From positions 23,483,019 through 23,547,018 of the forward strand of contig CM049306.1 of assembly GCA_026874595.1 (NCBI GenBank): DNA of 64,000 nucleotides. Direction: 5' to 3'. The notes below the pieces were generated by a model, which saw nothing but the letters and a program-made list of their open reading frames with translations, was not told the DNA's origin and searched no databases. This DNA comes from Sipunculus nudus (Eukaryota > Annelida > Sipuncula > Golfingiida > Sipunculidae). Below are positions 12,001 to 25,248 of the stretch, piece by piece. Within the stretch, counting starts at the first letter, position 1; every line of letters starts with the position of its first letter. Made by a program: the position numbers and the translations under genes.

Positions 12001-14347
12001 TTGTATATATACCTAACAACAGTTTCCCCCTGAACATCTCTCAGTTTACTTATTGTGAAATTTTAAAAACGGTTACTACATCAAAATAAAAAAATGTTGA
12101 CCATGTTTAGCTGATTTTCTTAGAAAGTGAAAAAAAGAGGGGTTCATTTCTTCAAACCTGCATAGATAGCAAGGGCTGCTCTCATGCGGGACACAGCAAG
12201 TAGTATCCTGTTTGGCCTGCACAGGGCACGCACAACCGTTGACTTACAGGGGGGGGGGGGTGCATATATATAATGCATTTAACAGCAGTGAGAGAGACAA
12301 GGCTGCATAGTGTATGCCACCTTCATAACATCAGAGAGTGAGACATTTAACGGTGACATTTTAGTAAGATATCAACAAAATATGACAAAAACAGGAGAGA
12401 GCGCAGACAAATATAAAAAAAACCCCATATAATTGTTCAATTTTCATAAATATTGTTACAAAGACAACATTTTCTTTTCGCAAGGTGACAGTTTTAATGA
12501 TTGGCATATTTGTATATCATTCGAATGCTATATTGAGAAGAAACCCTGCAATATAATACTTACAATTACAATATTGACTAATTTTTTTGATGACATAATA
12601 AAGTCTAATTTTCTACATTTCTTTCGGATGTGACTGTTGAGATAGCTCTCTGTTACAATTCATAGTTTTTCTCATAAAACTCATACAAGAAATTAAACCT
12701 ACATTTCCGTTTCATTTCTTACGTTATGGAGATAAATATCTTCTGAAGTGATAACAGAAACAGCGTCAGTATATTTAGAAAGGAATCTGTGCTAATGTGT
12801 GCTTCCTGTGTGGTGTTCATCATACATACGAATACGAAATCAGATTTGACATTCAAATGGTAAAAATACAAAATTCTTTGAAAATAGGAAATTGTTTTGT
12901 GATCTTTTGACAAATGGGGCGTTGTAAAGGACAGAGTCGTGACAGAATGATGTGCGTGATTGTCTTTGGAAGGAAAGACATAGCAATTAAAGTCCGTCTG
13001 CCTGCCAGGCTGTTAACAGACTGTGCTGACTAGATGGGCTTCTGTCAGAACTCATTGCGCTGCCCGCCACATACAACTACCCTGGAGCAAAACTCAGACA
13101 TCATGTTATCTTATAACTGAGACCTGGCGTTACAACAATGAGGCTACTTGAAAAGCCATGTTCTCGGATGGGCGATAATGAGTAGATAATGAGTAAAGGG
13201 CATTGTATTGACCGGATGGCCGAGACCGACTGATTCTGCAGAACGGGAGAAAGAAAAACCTCACGATATTTTATACTGATCATCCTCTACTAGCTTGCGT
13301 GGATGTTTTGACAAAGGTATTTGATTGTTTCCATGGTTTTGCCTAGAGGGCTGGCCCTGTAACATTCATCAGAGTCACTGACAAGAAAATTAGCTTTCGG
13401 CGGGTGTCTGTTGACCTTTACATCCCGTCGTCGCAGGTTACTCAAATAATTGTCCACTTCATATATTTATAAAAAATCCAAACTTTCCTATCTAGAAAAA
13501 GAATAGCACACACCAGCGGCACATACTGTTTAATAGATTTTACGCCTTTTTTGTCAGAGACGTGCACGGCTGCTCAAGCTATGTTGCAATATGTACGCTC
13601 CAGAGGAGCACCAGAGGAAATTCTTTTATTGATTTTCCCGACAAGCCCACGAGTATTTACGATTAAAATAGCCATGAGCTCAACTTTTAACAATGAAATG
13701 GACCGCTAATTGGCATGCCTCAAAGAACACATTGCCGGAATTGATATGCTTTTGATGTAAGACCGGCCATATAACCAGTGTCATGATCTCGATGAATCAT
13801 TTAGGACTTTCTCCAGCAAGGTGTCCACTCCAACTTTTCTCTACTAACCACATCAATGATCCTTTCTGAATGCTTCAGAATATAAAATATATTTGGCAGC
13901 ATTTCTTTTGCAAAGAACATCTAGTATCTAATGTTCTATCTTCTCTGATAATACATATATTATTGTGATCTTGTGTACATATAATAAGAATATATAGTAT
14001 ATTTCTTGGACGCAAGGTTTGCTGTAGTAATGAATTAAGCATAATAATTAAACACCAAAAACTAGCATATGTCCGCATGGTCGGATGGAGGAATTAAGCA
14101 AAAGAACAATAATCTCAACGAAATATGGAAAGAGGAATTAATTCAATTGATTGAATGTTTGGGTGTCTTTTAAATCTGAAGCGGATCTAGGCGTTTTTTT
14201 TTTGGGTGGCTTATAGTTATTTAGTGTGATGTTTTACTTATATGAGGGTATGGAATGGCAAGGGAAATAGAAAGTCATGTAAATTCTATAGTGTCAGAAA
14301 AATGCGATCAGGAAATGGGATGCGAAAAAAAATTATGAGAAAATGAA

Positions 14348-14350
<3 letters not shown>

Positions 14351-14390
<40 letters not shown>
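14351..14390. repeat. (TA)n microsatellite
   Basis: Forty bases of perfect alternating TA, just beyond the 3' end of the calmodulin-like coding region. Confidence 0.95.
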
Positions 14391-14394
<4 letters not shown>

Positions 14395-14675
14395 ATGGAC
14401 GATATCATTTGTTCATATGTGGAAAATCATTTCTGAGCTGTAACACTAGGTGGCGCTGCTTGAAGTTAAAAATGGACATTTCAGTGGGAATTCATGGTGG
14501 GAACAAATCACACGAGCAAGTGAGAATATGTGACTGAGACGCCTTCTGTTGTGTTTAGAGATGTACAAAATGTCTGCCCGATGCTGGTTGTATGTGAGGT
14601 GGAAGGCAAGCTCTGATAGGAAGAGGAGATGTAGTAAGGAGCACCTTGGTGACGAAAGCACAAGGTTTGATGACG

Positions 14676-14710
14676 TCATGCTTTATTGATGCACATCATC
14701 GAGGCAAATT
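14676..14710 (-). CDS. Calmodulin-like gene, candidate terminal coding exon 5
   Basis: The acceptor is excellent (TTTGTTTTTCTCTGTTTTGCAG). The exon starts AA, completing the split Glu codon of EF4, and continues [10 protein letters not shown]-stop. This matches the calmodulin C-terminus (EEFVTMMTSK) in position, phase and the Met-Met pair. The intron to exon 4 is 10,055 bp. An AATAAA lies inside the Asn-Lys codons (14687-14682), which is unusual this close to the stop. Two nearer AG-AATT candidates were examined and fit less well. Confidence 0.72.
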
Positions 14711-16134
14711 CTGCAAAACAGAGAAAAACAAATTAAAACTTGAAAATATGTGACAAATGGTAACAACCAATATAATTCAACATGTTGAATTAAAGGTCCA
14801 GGCTTTTTGTATAAGTTTATCTATATCTTACACACAAATTATATAAAAGCAAATTATTTTACGACAGGGTTTCAAGCACCCATAGACAAAAGGGTTTCCG
14901 GAAGTTTTCTTTTGAATGAATCATGAAAATTCCAGGATTTCGACCTATATTACTGGCAAAACAAATTAAACGGACAAATATAGTCAGCAATCAACAGAAT
15001 ACATTGTTTGGAAGTAAGCTATTTATAATAAATCGATCATTTTCTCTTAACAGGGAATCAAATTCCTTGATATTTTGCTGATCTGGAGCATATTCCCTAA
15101 TTTCCTTGGATTAGAAAAAATGAAACCTTTAACAGATTTTTACCGAAATTCAGGATCCCTACGACCACCCGCTGTTTGTATCAGTGTGATAAGCATAAAG
15201 CATAAAAAGCGAAGTAAAAAGCATCTAATACTTATATAAGGAAGTTGGTCCACTTATGTTCTCAATGTTCTCTGAAACCGAGTTGCATATGACATTATGC
15301 ATCATTTTACAGGTTATTGTTCCCGCAGTGACCTTGCAAATATGACAATAAACAAATTGTAATGTACACATAATTTTTATAGTGATATTTTTGCGTGTTT
15401 TATAAAATGCGTGGAGGTTACCACTGAAAACAGCCAAACTGCCTTCGGCAAAGACCAGAATGGCTGCCCTCGCTTGGTCTGGTTATGTAACCTCCAAGCT
15501 CCAGCGTAGGATTAAGTTCTATTGTGGTTGTGAATAAACCCTGCTGTCTGTGATGGATTTAAGCTTGTTTTGCCCGACATTTTACCCAGTCACTGATCCA
15601 CTTGCATGGTCAGTAAATGTGAAAAATACATGTGACTCTCACAGGCACCTGTCACAAATCAAAGGTGAAGTACACGCATTATTACTGTTTTTCGCCGAGG
15701 TTGAGACTGAGAGAGTCCATATCACCGTCTTTCCTTTAAGCAACCCGCTGGTCGTGAGACAGATTCACTTGGTATTTGTGACAGATGCCTGAGGTGACAA
15801 TAATAATATATGTAACCAGTCAAAGATCTTCGAAAATCTGAATTCCCCCGTGTCCCATTCCGGTTCGCAAATGTAAAATCCTCACTGACCGATCTTCAAG
15901 GTAACATACCGATGTATGAATTTCTTGCCATGATCACGGCGTCACAAAATAAATGTAAAATATTTGTACATCTCTTATTTCGACAATATTCCACTGAAAA
16001 TCTATAATTTATTTCAACTTTCAGAATTAAAAGATTGAGTCAACACTTTTTTTCTCCTTTAATACATTTCCCAACCCCGAGAAATAGCCCGGTTACATGG
16101 TTTATGAGCTAGTAACACAATAAACATAATATAC

Positions 16135-16165
<31 letters not shown>

Positions 16166-16337
16166 TCAGAGACCCAGCCTCCGCCAGGATCAAAATGTAA
16201 CTACACAAACAAGGAAAGAAATATTTGTCAAGGTCCAACAACTCCATTCTCTGGTTAGCTCTATAACAACGGCTTTGAACCTGGGCAGTGACAGAAGTAT
16301 GTACTCGTATGTCACAATGGAATGTAGCATTGGAATG

Positions 16338-16385
<48 letters not shown>

Positions 16386-19300
16386 TATTATGTTGATTCA
16401 AATTACATAAGAAATCAATGGATTGTTCTTTGGGTATTATCCTACTCCTCCACAAATTTTTCACATAGACAAACCAAATTACCAAGGTAGAAATGACACC
16501 CCCCGCCACCTCATACATAGTATGTATACTGGAATATCCAACCCTTGATGATGACTTGCCAAGTTTCTTTGAGATCTAACAAAGCTACCATGTAAACCAC
16601 GAAACAAAATAGCAATAAAAACAACATTTGATCACAAAATACATGAACATTTGATGGAATCCCAATGGTCTTAATGTAGAACATTTATTCGAATATTGAA
16701 TTGAAAAAAAAATTAATTTCATATCCAACCGCATGGTGTCGCCTGGGACTTTAATAATTCACATTTTGCTGGCGGTTATGTGTTTCAAATAGTTTATCGG
16801 CCACAATGGCAAAGGGAACTTGGTGCTTGATACAAAGCTTCCTGGATGAAGAACCTGCCTCGACGTTAAAAGCTAAATAAACATGTTCAGGCTGGATTGA
16901 TAGCAATCTGGGCAGGACTGCATTTGTGATGCTACACCATAGCATTTATGGTTTATTGATCTAGCAATTCCAATTCATCAAAGTAACAGTAATAAGTGTC
17001 TAGATCCATTATCGTCATTGGACCACAGGTGAGCCAGTGCGACAGATTCATCACTTTGCGGACCGCTATCCAGCATACGGCAGCAACGACTTGACGTGGA
17101 AGATTCCTCAACTGGAGCCTTTAAAGGAGTTTGGATTCAAAGGTGTTATTAATAGCTGTTTAACCTCAACGGTGGTTTCGATTTAAAGCAATTACCTAAA
17201 TGGCCTCTCTCTCTCTGCATTATCGCCTATCTGACTTTAATGCAGCCCGGAGAATTTGGCCTTACCAAGCGAACGATATTGTGGATAAACATTTAGAGCT
17301 CTGCAGCTCTATATAATTTTTGCTCTCAGTCCCTCAGTCTTTCACTTTGTACCTCATCACTTCAGTTTTTGCGTCTGTTTTTATTTCGTCTTATCTTTAT
17401 ATTTTGTATTTAAAAAGTCACCCATGGGCGGCCATGAAGCAGAGCTGAAAGGCTTCATGACCTGACCACATCTTGAGTTGTAATTTACCCTGATTTGACT
17501 GTGTTGTGTTTTATGTGTCAATAAATTTTGTTTATCATATTTGTGATCAAGATGTAAGTATAAGTCTAACTTCCGTTCAAAACTGTGAGATAAATTGGCT
17601 TTTTATTAGTAAACATCTCAATGCAAGTTTAACTAAGGTTTTCAACAATTGATGACAATGATTATTGTTACAAGTCGGGGAAAATCAATTTATGTTCGAC
17701 TCTTCTGGACCATCAAAATCAATTATCAAATGAACATTTAGAACAGTCCATGAGAAGAAGAATTTTTCATATGATCATTTTCACAAAATTGACCATTAAT
17801 AAGGAAATTAGTCGGACTATTCCTAATTTGCTATATTACTGCAGCAATATGTATTTGAATGAAAATCGATTTTATTTCATGAAAATTGCATGTAGTATTT
17901 TAATATCCAAGGTAGATTTGTCTAATATGTGCTGGATAATTACAGTTAATAGTAAACTATTTTATAGGTCAGTTATGCCTGTGGAGGACTTTTTATAAAT
18001 TTCAAAAATATGCCATTGATTAATTGTAAAACACCTTTGAACAACAAAGGTGATAACATTAATAATAATAAATTATTTACAATATTTAACAAAATTCAAA
18101 ATCCAATGTTTTGGTCACCGTAAACTGGTGTTAAGTTTCCATGGAGATAACTTCAACACCTATCCGGATATCACCTTTGAATTTTAAAGAACAAACAGTT
18201 ACGACTTGCGCGCTGTTGAAGCTGGGATCAACTGACTAACGGGTTATCGCGAGACCTCGGTGGACTCTCTAAAAAAATAAAATGTTCACCAAAGCGAGCA
18301 GTCCAGTGTTTTCCTTACTTGAAAATTTACCGCTTTAGACAAAAATATGGAATTTTGCAAAATTGCAGGAAGAGATCACTAATGTGCATATTAAACCACA
18401 GAAAGTTTATTCTTTTTTCATAATACATTTATAAATTCTTTTTATGGATCGAGCCCAGAGCACCACCCCACAACAGTTCTCTTCACGTAAAAATTACATG
18501 ATTCGTAAAAAATAGGAGCAGCGACTTCGTGGAACAATTTTTAAGGTGTAGCCTCAGGTGACGGAATAGGGAATGCATGGCACACCGGATTTCATTTAGG
18601 ATGCAGCTGCTTGTCACGTGACGTATTAGAAAAAGTCACCGAGGACAGGTGCTAAACATGAAAAAAAGGTCCAATGTCGTAAAAGTTAAAATATGTATGA
18701 TTTTACTGAGTGACCACTTTCCATTACTTTCCACATCGCCGTAAATGTAAAAAAGTTCTCCTGTTTAATGCTCTCTAAACGCTAACATTAGCTGCTTTCA
18801 CTCCAACTGTAAGATGCTTCTCCAGGCGATCTGATGCCACTTCTGGTCTTTTTTGTCGACACTTCTTTCGGCGAGGAATAAGAAGAATTGACAGGTAATG
18901 CTATCAGAGTGTCGACTTACGGAGGGAGCTCAGAATCCATGTGAACAGAATCTTAGAACGCGTATGTAGAATATCTAATGTCACCTGAGGACAAACCGGT
19001 TCAATAAATTGACTGCCAACGTCGGACAGCTGTGGCTTATCAGGGGAACTTGTTCGAAACTGTGCGCTGGCAGGTGCAATCGTCTTCTCGAGGACTATCC
19101 GTACTTTGTCCCTTGCTTTCATTACCATACTTGTCACACGCCAGTCACTACTTGCTAAATGTACGAAACACGGTCTAGTATAACTCCGGTTATCTCTGGG
19201 TCACCCACGCCCACTTCCTTAATGGTGTAAAAAATTAATCACAGGGATCCCCATGGAATATTGTCATCTGATTGTGTCTCGTTTGGCTGAGGTTACGTGT

Positions 19301-22300
19301 TCGCCCCTGTTTTGTCTGTTTGTAGGTGTAACCGGCACTTTTACCCTCACTGACATATTAGACAATCTGCCAAGGCAGAATTTGTAACTCGAAAAATGGT
19401 ACTGGAAATCTTGATAATCAGGGAACAAATATTTTCGTCTTTTCCACAGTGCTTCACGGTTGACAAAGATACATTGTTACGTTTGTCTGTTTGTAGGTGT
19501 AACCGATGTATATGGGGTCAGCAGTTCAACAAACATGCAGTAGGATTTACCAATAAGTTACAACTGAGTTTTTCACGCGCATGGTTGCTGTTGATACAGA
19601 CATATTTAACAATCGGTCTGGTTTATTTGAGGCGACAGCGTACCTGTTGGGAATGAGGAGTGGTAAAAAATGACGAAAATATTTATGTTCTCATCGAACC
19701 TGACCGTGCGGCTATCGACATTAAATAGATGATCCTCTGATAGGCCAATAGACTCTCTTCTATTAGAGGGGCAATATGGCGCTAGGGACAAGGAACCTGA
19801 GTGGAAGATGTGATCAGTTATGGGTGGATCCAGATGCGGACAAAGGCGGTGGCGGAGGTTTGCGTTCTCTGAGTGGTTTCTGGTGATGTGCTTTCAATTA
19901 ACATTAACTAACCAAATTCTGATGAGAATAACTTCAGTCGAATACCACTAATCATAAATATACCCAAACACAACATATATTGTTCAATAACTCTATATGT
20001 TTGTAGCAAAGTTCTTGACATTGATCGTTTGACCTCAGGGCAGATGGAGCATGGTACATTTGGAGTAGTTCAAGCAAATAAGGTGCCACCTCATGGAGGT
20101 CTTGTATGTAAGTTACAAAACATAATAACTTTATATGAGATGCTTCCGGTAACCAGTAGGTCCCTTTAACTCTATAAGAACAGGAGAGATATCAGCGTTA
20201 CCTGACTGTTATATTTACGTAGAAGTTACACACGAAACTTTGGAGATTTAAATTTGACAGGATACAGCTCTGTGAGACACACAGTGGATAGGTGTTTTGC
20301 GGACAAATCCAAGCAGGCGTACATAAAGCAGGCACTATTGCATACAGACTTGATGTGTGCTTTCAGTTTCAGCTTATTATCAAAATATGACACTAGACAC
20401 CTTGTTTGTGGAATGACTTTTTTAATGTCAGGATTTGATGAAGCACCCATAAATTTAGGTAATTTTATTTCTAACTATTGTTTACACAACATTCCAGTTT
20501 ACTAGGATTAAGCTCTAAATCAGGAGGTAGATAGAATGTGTACAGCTGAATATCGTTAAGATATTATACCAGTTCGTGTAAATGGTAAACAAAATGTGTT
20601 TCCACCGCAGAACCCCTGGATACACTACTCTAAAAGTAACCTTACTGCAATGATAGAGGGAGTCTACAACACCCATTGCCTTTTTCAAACTGATTCGTCT
20701 TTCCGAGCAGTATTGTCAAACCTAGCATTTAAACCGCAATCATCTCTTAATCTTGCCTTGAGTTCGTAACGCCGGCGTCTAGACTTCCTTCATTATATAA
20801 CGGTGCTGAGCCCGGGCTCATCTGTCTCCCCATAGCTATTACACATCCGTCTAAAGTAGCGCATCAAACAACAGTGGCCAAAAGGTTGGTTGTCAAGGTA
20901 ACAAATCTCGAGACTACAGAACACTGACGATGAGATTGACTCATGAATGCCGGAAGCTTTAAAGAAGGATCTTATCGCCTCTGTGCCTATTGTGGTGCTA
21001 AGACACTGATGTATTCTTTACTTGTGTCGTCACATGCTTGCTCGCTGGAAGTGACAAGTCTGACAGGTTACCATAGGGACGACTCTATGTCAGGGGTGAT
21101 AGTGATCAGTTGAAAGTCATTTATAGGTGAAGTTACAGTTTCAGTGATTTATTTCCTATCTTCTGCTCCGTTAAACTGAATCCAGGACATCACTGACCCC
21201 ACTACGACCCATTGTCTTTATCAGCTGTTTTGCAGTGATATAGTCCTGTCTCGAAGCCATTTTTGTCACCGTCCTAATCTTAAAGGCCGTGGTCTCGGTT
21301 TCGGTCTTGGTCTTAATGCAAAATGGAGACTTGGTCGACTACAAAGTTTTAGATTATATAAAAACTGCACCATACAATACAAACAATGATGTCTATTAAA
21401 CTGGTTCATTGTTCAACAAAAAGGTCCTATGTCTGCATTGCTCGTCTGCTTTTTGTGTGTGATCTGGTAGCACTCAGAGCCAACTGCTCAGAGATGTTCA
21501 CTTTCATAGAAACATTGAGGGAGTACATATATGACTGTATGGGTAAACACACGGTCTCATGGTTCGGTCTCGGTCTCGGTCGCAGATACCATGGTCTTGG
21601 TCTTGGTCTAGAATCCCATCGTCTGCATAACGGTCTCAACTACATTCCCTCTGATTCAAAAGATGAACTTGACGAGGCGACTTTCAGATTCGCTGACAAG
21701 GCTGACAAGAAATATTTCATAAATGTGTGTGCATTTGTAAAACTAGAATACTGGTAGTCGACAAGCGACTGAGGCATGGATTGAGTGGCAAGGGGAAATA
21801 GAGTGAAGTGTTGCATATTAGCATGGATGTCTGCAGCCGAAATGTGTATGTAGGTTGCGCCAACTACCACAAAATCCAGAAAGTTGTATACATATGCAAA
21901 CTTTAAGGCAGACAAGTCAAACCACTACATGTATATGAGTGATTTTTAGCCCGTGGCAGACAAACAGACGGATGCTGTGCAAAAATTGTTGCAGGTGGCG
22001 CCACCAGTTTGCGTATGATAAAGAGCTATGTGAGATCTATACACATGCAAAATTTTGGCCCAATCGGTCAAACGGTTCCCGAGATATGAGCTTGGATGTC
22101 TGCAGCGTAAGGCAGACAAGTCAAGAAAGCTATCAAGGATGTATATGCATGCCGAATTTCAGGTGAATTAGTCAAACCACTGCAGAGATATGAGTGATTT
22201 AAACCCAAGGCAGACGAACAGAGAGACATTGTGCAAACATGGTTGCAGGTGGTGCCACCATTTTTTGTGTATGTTATAAAGCTATCCAAGGGCTACATTT

Positions 22301-25209
22301 GTACAAAAATCTTTTCCTGATAGGTCAAACGGTTCCCGAGATAGGTGGGTTTATGTGTGGAAACAGACGCACAAATGGACGCTGGGCAGAGAGGAAAGAT
22401 CAGAGGTCAAGGCCAATTGGTTAGGCACCAGTTAACATGTGACTTGATAATTGGTATAAGTTTCGGAAAAATCCGTCAAGTAGTCTCAGAGGAGTTCTCC
22501 GGAAACGAACGCGGCGGCGGCGGCGGAACCCGGTCAAACACATATTATCCAATAAAAGTAAGTTATAGACATTCTAAATTTGGCACCTTAAGTATATGTA
22601 TCAAACTAATATTTTTTAGGGCCTGCCCTTTTCATGTGTCCCAGTATTTCTGTCCTTGCATTTATTACATTGACCATCACAGATCACCAAAATAAATAAT
22701 CAATTTTTCAATAAAAAATTCTGATACCAAACTGGTAGAGTGATATGGCAATTTCTTATTAATATCTCGTTTGAGACAAAATACAAAATACAACATACAG
22801 AAATGTTGCAAATGCTGCAAATGACAAACAATCCATTTGTTATGACATCATTATGACTTCCTTGGAATGATTGAGAAAAGAATACCAATTAACGAATGGC
22901 GATTCTGTAGAGCATTTTAATGATCTGTTTTGACAATTTCTTAAGACCTGAAATGAATGATACCAAAATAATGACATCAGCCGAGACTTCAATATCAGTA
23001 CCTCTAGCTCTGCTATTCTCCGAAAAGGAACTTTCACACAGGAAACTTTCTCGCTTAAAGCTATTTTGCTAGACTGTTGCTTTTTCTGTTGCATGACGAA
23101 GGAATACCATTGATCCATGTGAAGTATGTTGACGAGGAAAAAAAAAACCCCGACTCTTCCCTTATTTCCCCCGCCGTTTCCGTTTTATGTAGCAGAAGAG
23201 GGTAAACAAGCCTCCTCAGGGTCTTTATTCTTATCGCCGTATGTCAGGAGCGACAGGAATGTTTAATATTGATATTTTTTTCTCTGGTCTGGCAAGATAC
23301 GAGGGTTCAAGAAAATAAATACTGATAATTATCCGACAGTTGGCATGCTAAAACTTTGAGAGATGCATTCTTCCAACGGGAGCTCATCCGGAAAAATGAC
23401 TCCTTCGTCGGCACGACAGTGGCTGGCTCTTTTTCGGAGATGAAATGTTAGAATGGCTATTTCAATGCCTGTCTCTCTTGAGTATAAACAACCAAACTTG
23501 GCGCTTACATTATGTACCCCGGTAAGCGAACTCAATTAAACGCTCTTCCTTCGTATTCGCAAATTAATTGGATTTCGAATTTTCCTGTCGAAAATGTGGG
23601 CACGCCTGTCGCGTCAAAAATAATAAACAGCTGAACTATACTGCCGCATCAGAGTAATGTGACCGGTAGCAGGTCGGGGGGGGGGGGGGGGGGAGGGGTA
23701 GGGTGTCCCCCTTTATCAGCCGCCTTAACCTTTCAAAGGGTTTTAAGACGCACCTTTTTCAGACCTGAGGACCTTCTTAAGGTGTGTATGATGCATCACT
23801 ATCATATTTTAAACGGCAGTTTTTTTCGCTTTGTTCTTCTGCAAATTCCCATGCCATATTTATTTTATTTGACCTCAGAAAACCGTGTAAATATATTTTC
23901 ATTTTGCACACTTTGAAAGAAGAACACCCCAGTGCAATGGAATCTTATTAAAGCTCTCCTCGGAACAGAAGCGCGAGAGCAGCTGGAGACACCTTATCCC
24001 TGACCATCTGGCCGCCATTCCGCAATGACTAGAAGGGTTTATAACAATATGAACTACGGGGAACGAGAGCATAATAATGCAAGGGGGGGGGGGGATATGC
24101 AAAAGCCGCGATGCATCAAGAGGGAGGGCCTATTGAGGGGCGGGGTACTCCGACATCCCTCATGGTCTTGGTAATTTCGGAAAATGTATAATGATGTAAT
24201 GATGCAATTTGGAGTAATTTCGGCGCCGTTTTCTGATACTAAGCTTGTGTTGTTCAAGTTTCCATAGAAATAGGGGTTAATAATCCGAAATGAGAGTGAG
24301 ATAATTTATGAAATATCGATGAGCCTTGTGCGAATTTAGGCCAACATTTCCTGGTCGCCATATCTCTGCTATTCGCAAGAACGATTCGATTTTGGTGTGG
24401 AATCCTGGAATGTTTACAAATCTAGAGTCACTTATGAACGAATGAACCTTGGAATATGGGTTGAATCAGGGAATGAACATTTGGGACCCCCTCATGGCTG
24501 AGTTACATTCTTTAGAATGTAGATTTCTAGTCAATTATTTTTTTTCTACCGATGACAATGCCTGATAAAGGGGAATCCCTGAGGCATAAATCTCAAGAGT
24601 AAGGAATCCCCCAGGTAATACACCCCGACAAATATCTATGCAAATATGCAAATCAAGAATGAATTCTCGTGTCTAGAACATAACCCTGAGGAATTTTGTC
24701 ATTGACGATTCAGCCCTGGGGATTCTAGGAAATTTGCCCTGGGAATATTTTAATGATATACGTACCTTCGTAGCTGATTCGTCCGTCACTGTCCATATCG
24801 GCTTCCTGAATCATTTCTTCTATTTCGTCATCTGTCAGTTTCTCTCCTATATTCTGCATGACAAATCTTAGTTCCTCCACGCTTATAAAGCCCTGGTTAG
24901 CTTTATCAAAAACTCTGTAAGCCTCCCGAACCTCCTCCTCGGAGTCTGTGTTCTGTATCTTCTTAGCCATCATGTTGAGGAATTCAGGGAAATCAACTGT
25001 TCCGTTTCCTGTGAGGCGCAAGGTATATCTTTATAGTATTCTCAGTTAATTTGGAACAGAGAGCCTTATGTGTTCTAAGCTTCATTTAATTTATTGAATA
25101 GAATAACGGGCAGATGATGTGAATACATTAAACCATTTTTTTCACCCAGTTCACATAAATGTCAAACAGAGCATATCACAAATAATATGCATGATATAGT
25201 ATTATAAAG

Positions 25210-25248
<39 letters not shown>

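Larger units (their letters stand above)
7836..14675. other. Gene-free region downstream of the calmodulin-like gene
   Basis: I recognise no coding exon. The region holds the triplet compound repeat at 8462, (TA)n arrays, A-runs near 10257, a G-run near 12249, and a partial MITE-like end near 14178. The part just below 14676 should be the 3' UTR of the minus-strand calmodulin-like gene, whose length I cannot fix. Confidence 0.55.
14711..24765 (-). other. 10-kb intron 4 of the calmodulin-like gene
   Basis: Minus-strand intron with a GTACGT donor at 24765 and a TTTTGCAG acceptor at 14711. It holds no recognisable gene. Inside are (TA)n and poly-A tracts near 16.1-16.4 kb, a two-copy tandem repeat at 21.8-22.4 kb, a MITE-like fragment at 23.67 kb, and G-runs. 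A 24-bp direct repeat (19310-19334 and 19481-19505) was also seen. GC-rich non-coding stretches at 18.8-19.2 and 20.7-21.1 kb could be regulatory, but I cannot show it. Confidence 0.6.

Noticed and set aside
20889-20902. Second X-box-like site, GTTGTC-AA-GGTAAC
   Set aside because: One mismatch in the first half and no identified start codon nearby. It is deep inside intron 4.
21386-21757. 123-codon ORF with a GLGLG stretch
   Set aside because: The Gly-Leu run comes from short CGGTCT/TGGTCT repeats. It lies in intron 4 and has no recognisable domain.
22683-22727. Another candidate terminal exon, AG then AATTTTTTATTG
   Set aside because: Encodes [11 protein letters not shown], with no Met pair and a poor acceptor. 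The 14710 exon fits better.
24600-24664. Alternative terminal exon of the calmodulin-like gene, AG then AATTCATTC
   Set aside because: Weak pyrimidine tract, and the reading ([11 protein letters not shown]) continues for about 50 unrelated residues instead of ending like calmodulin.
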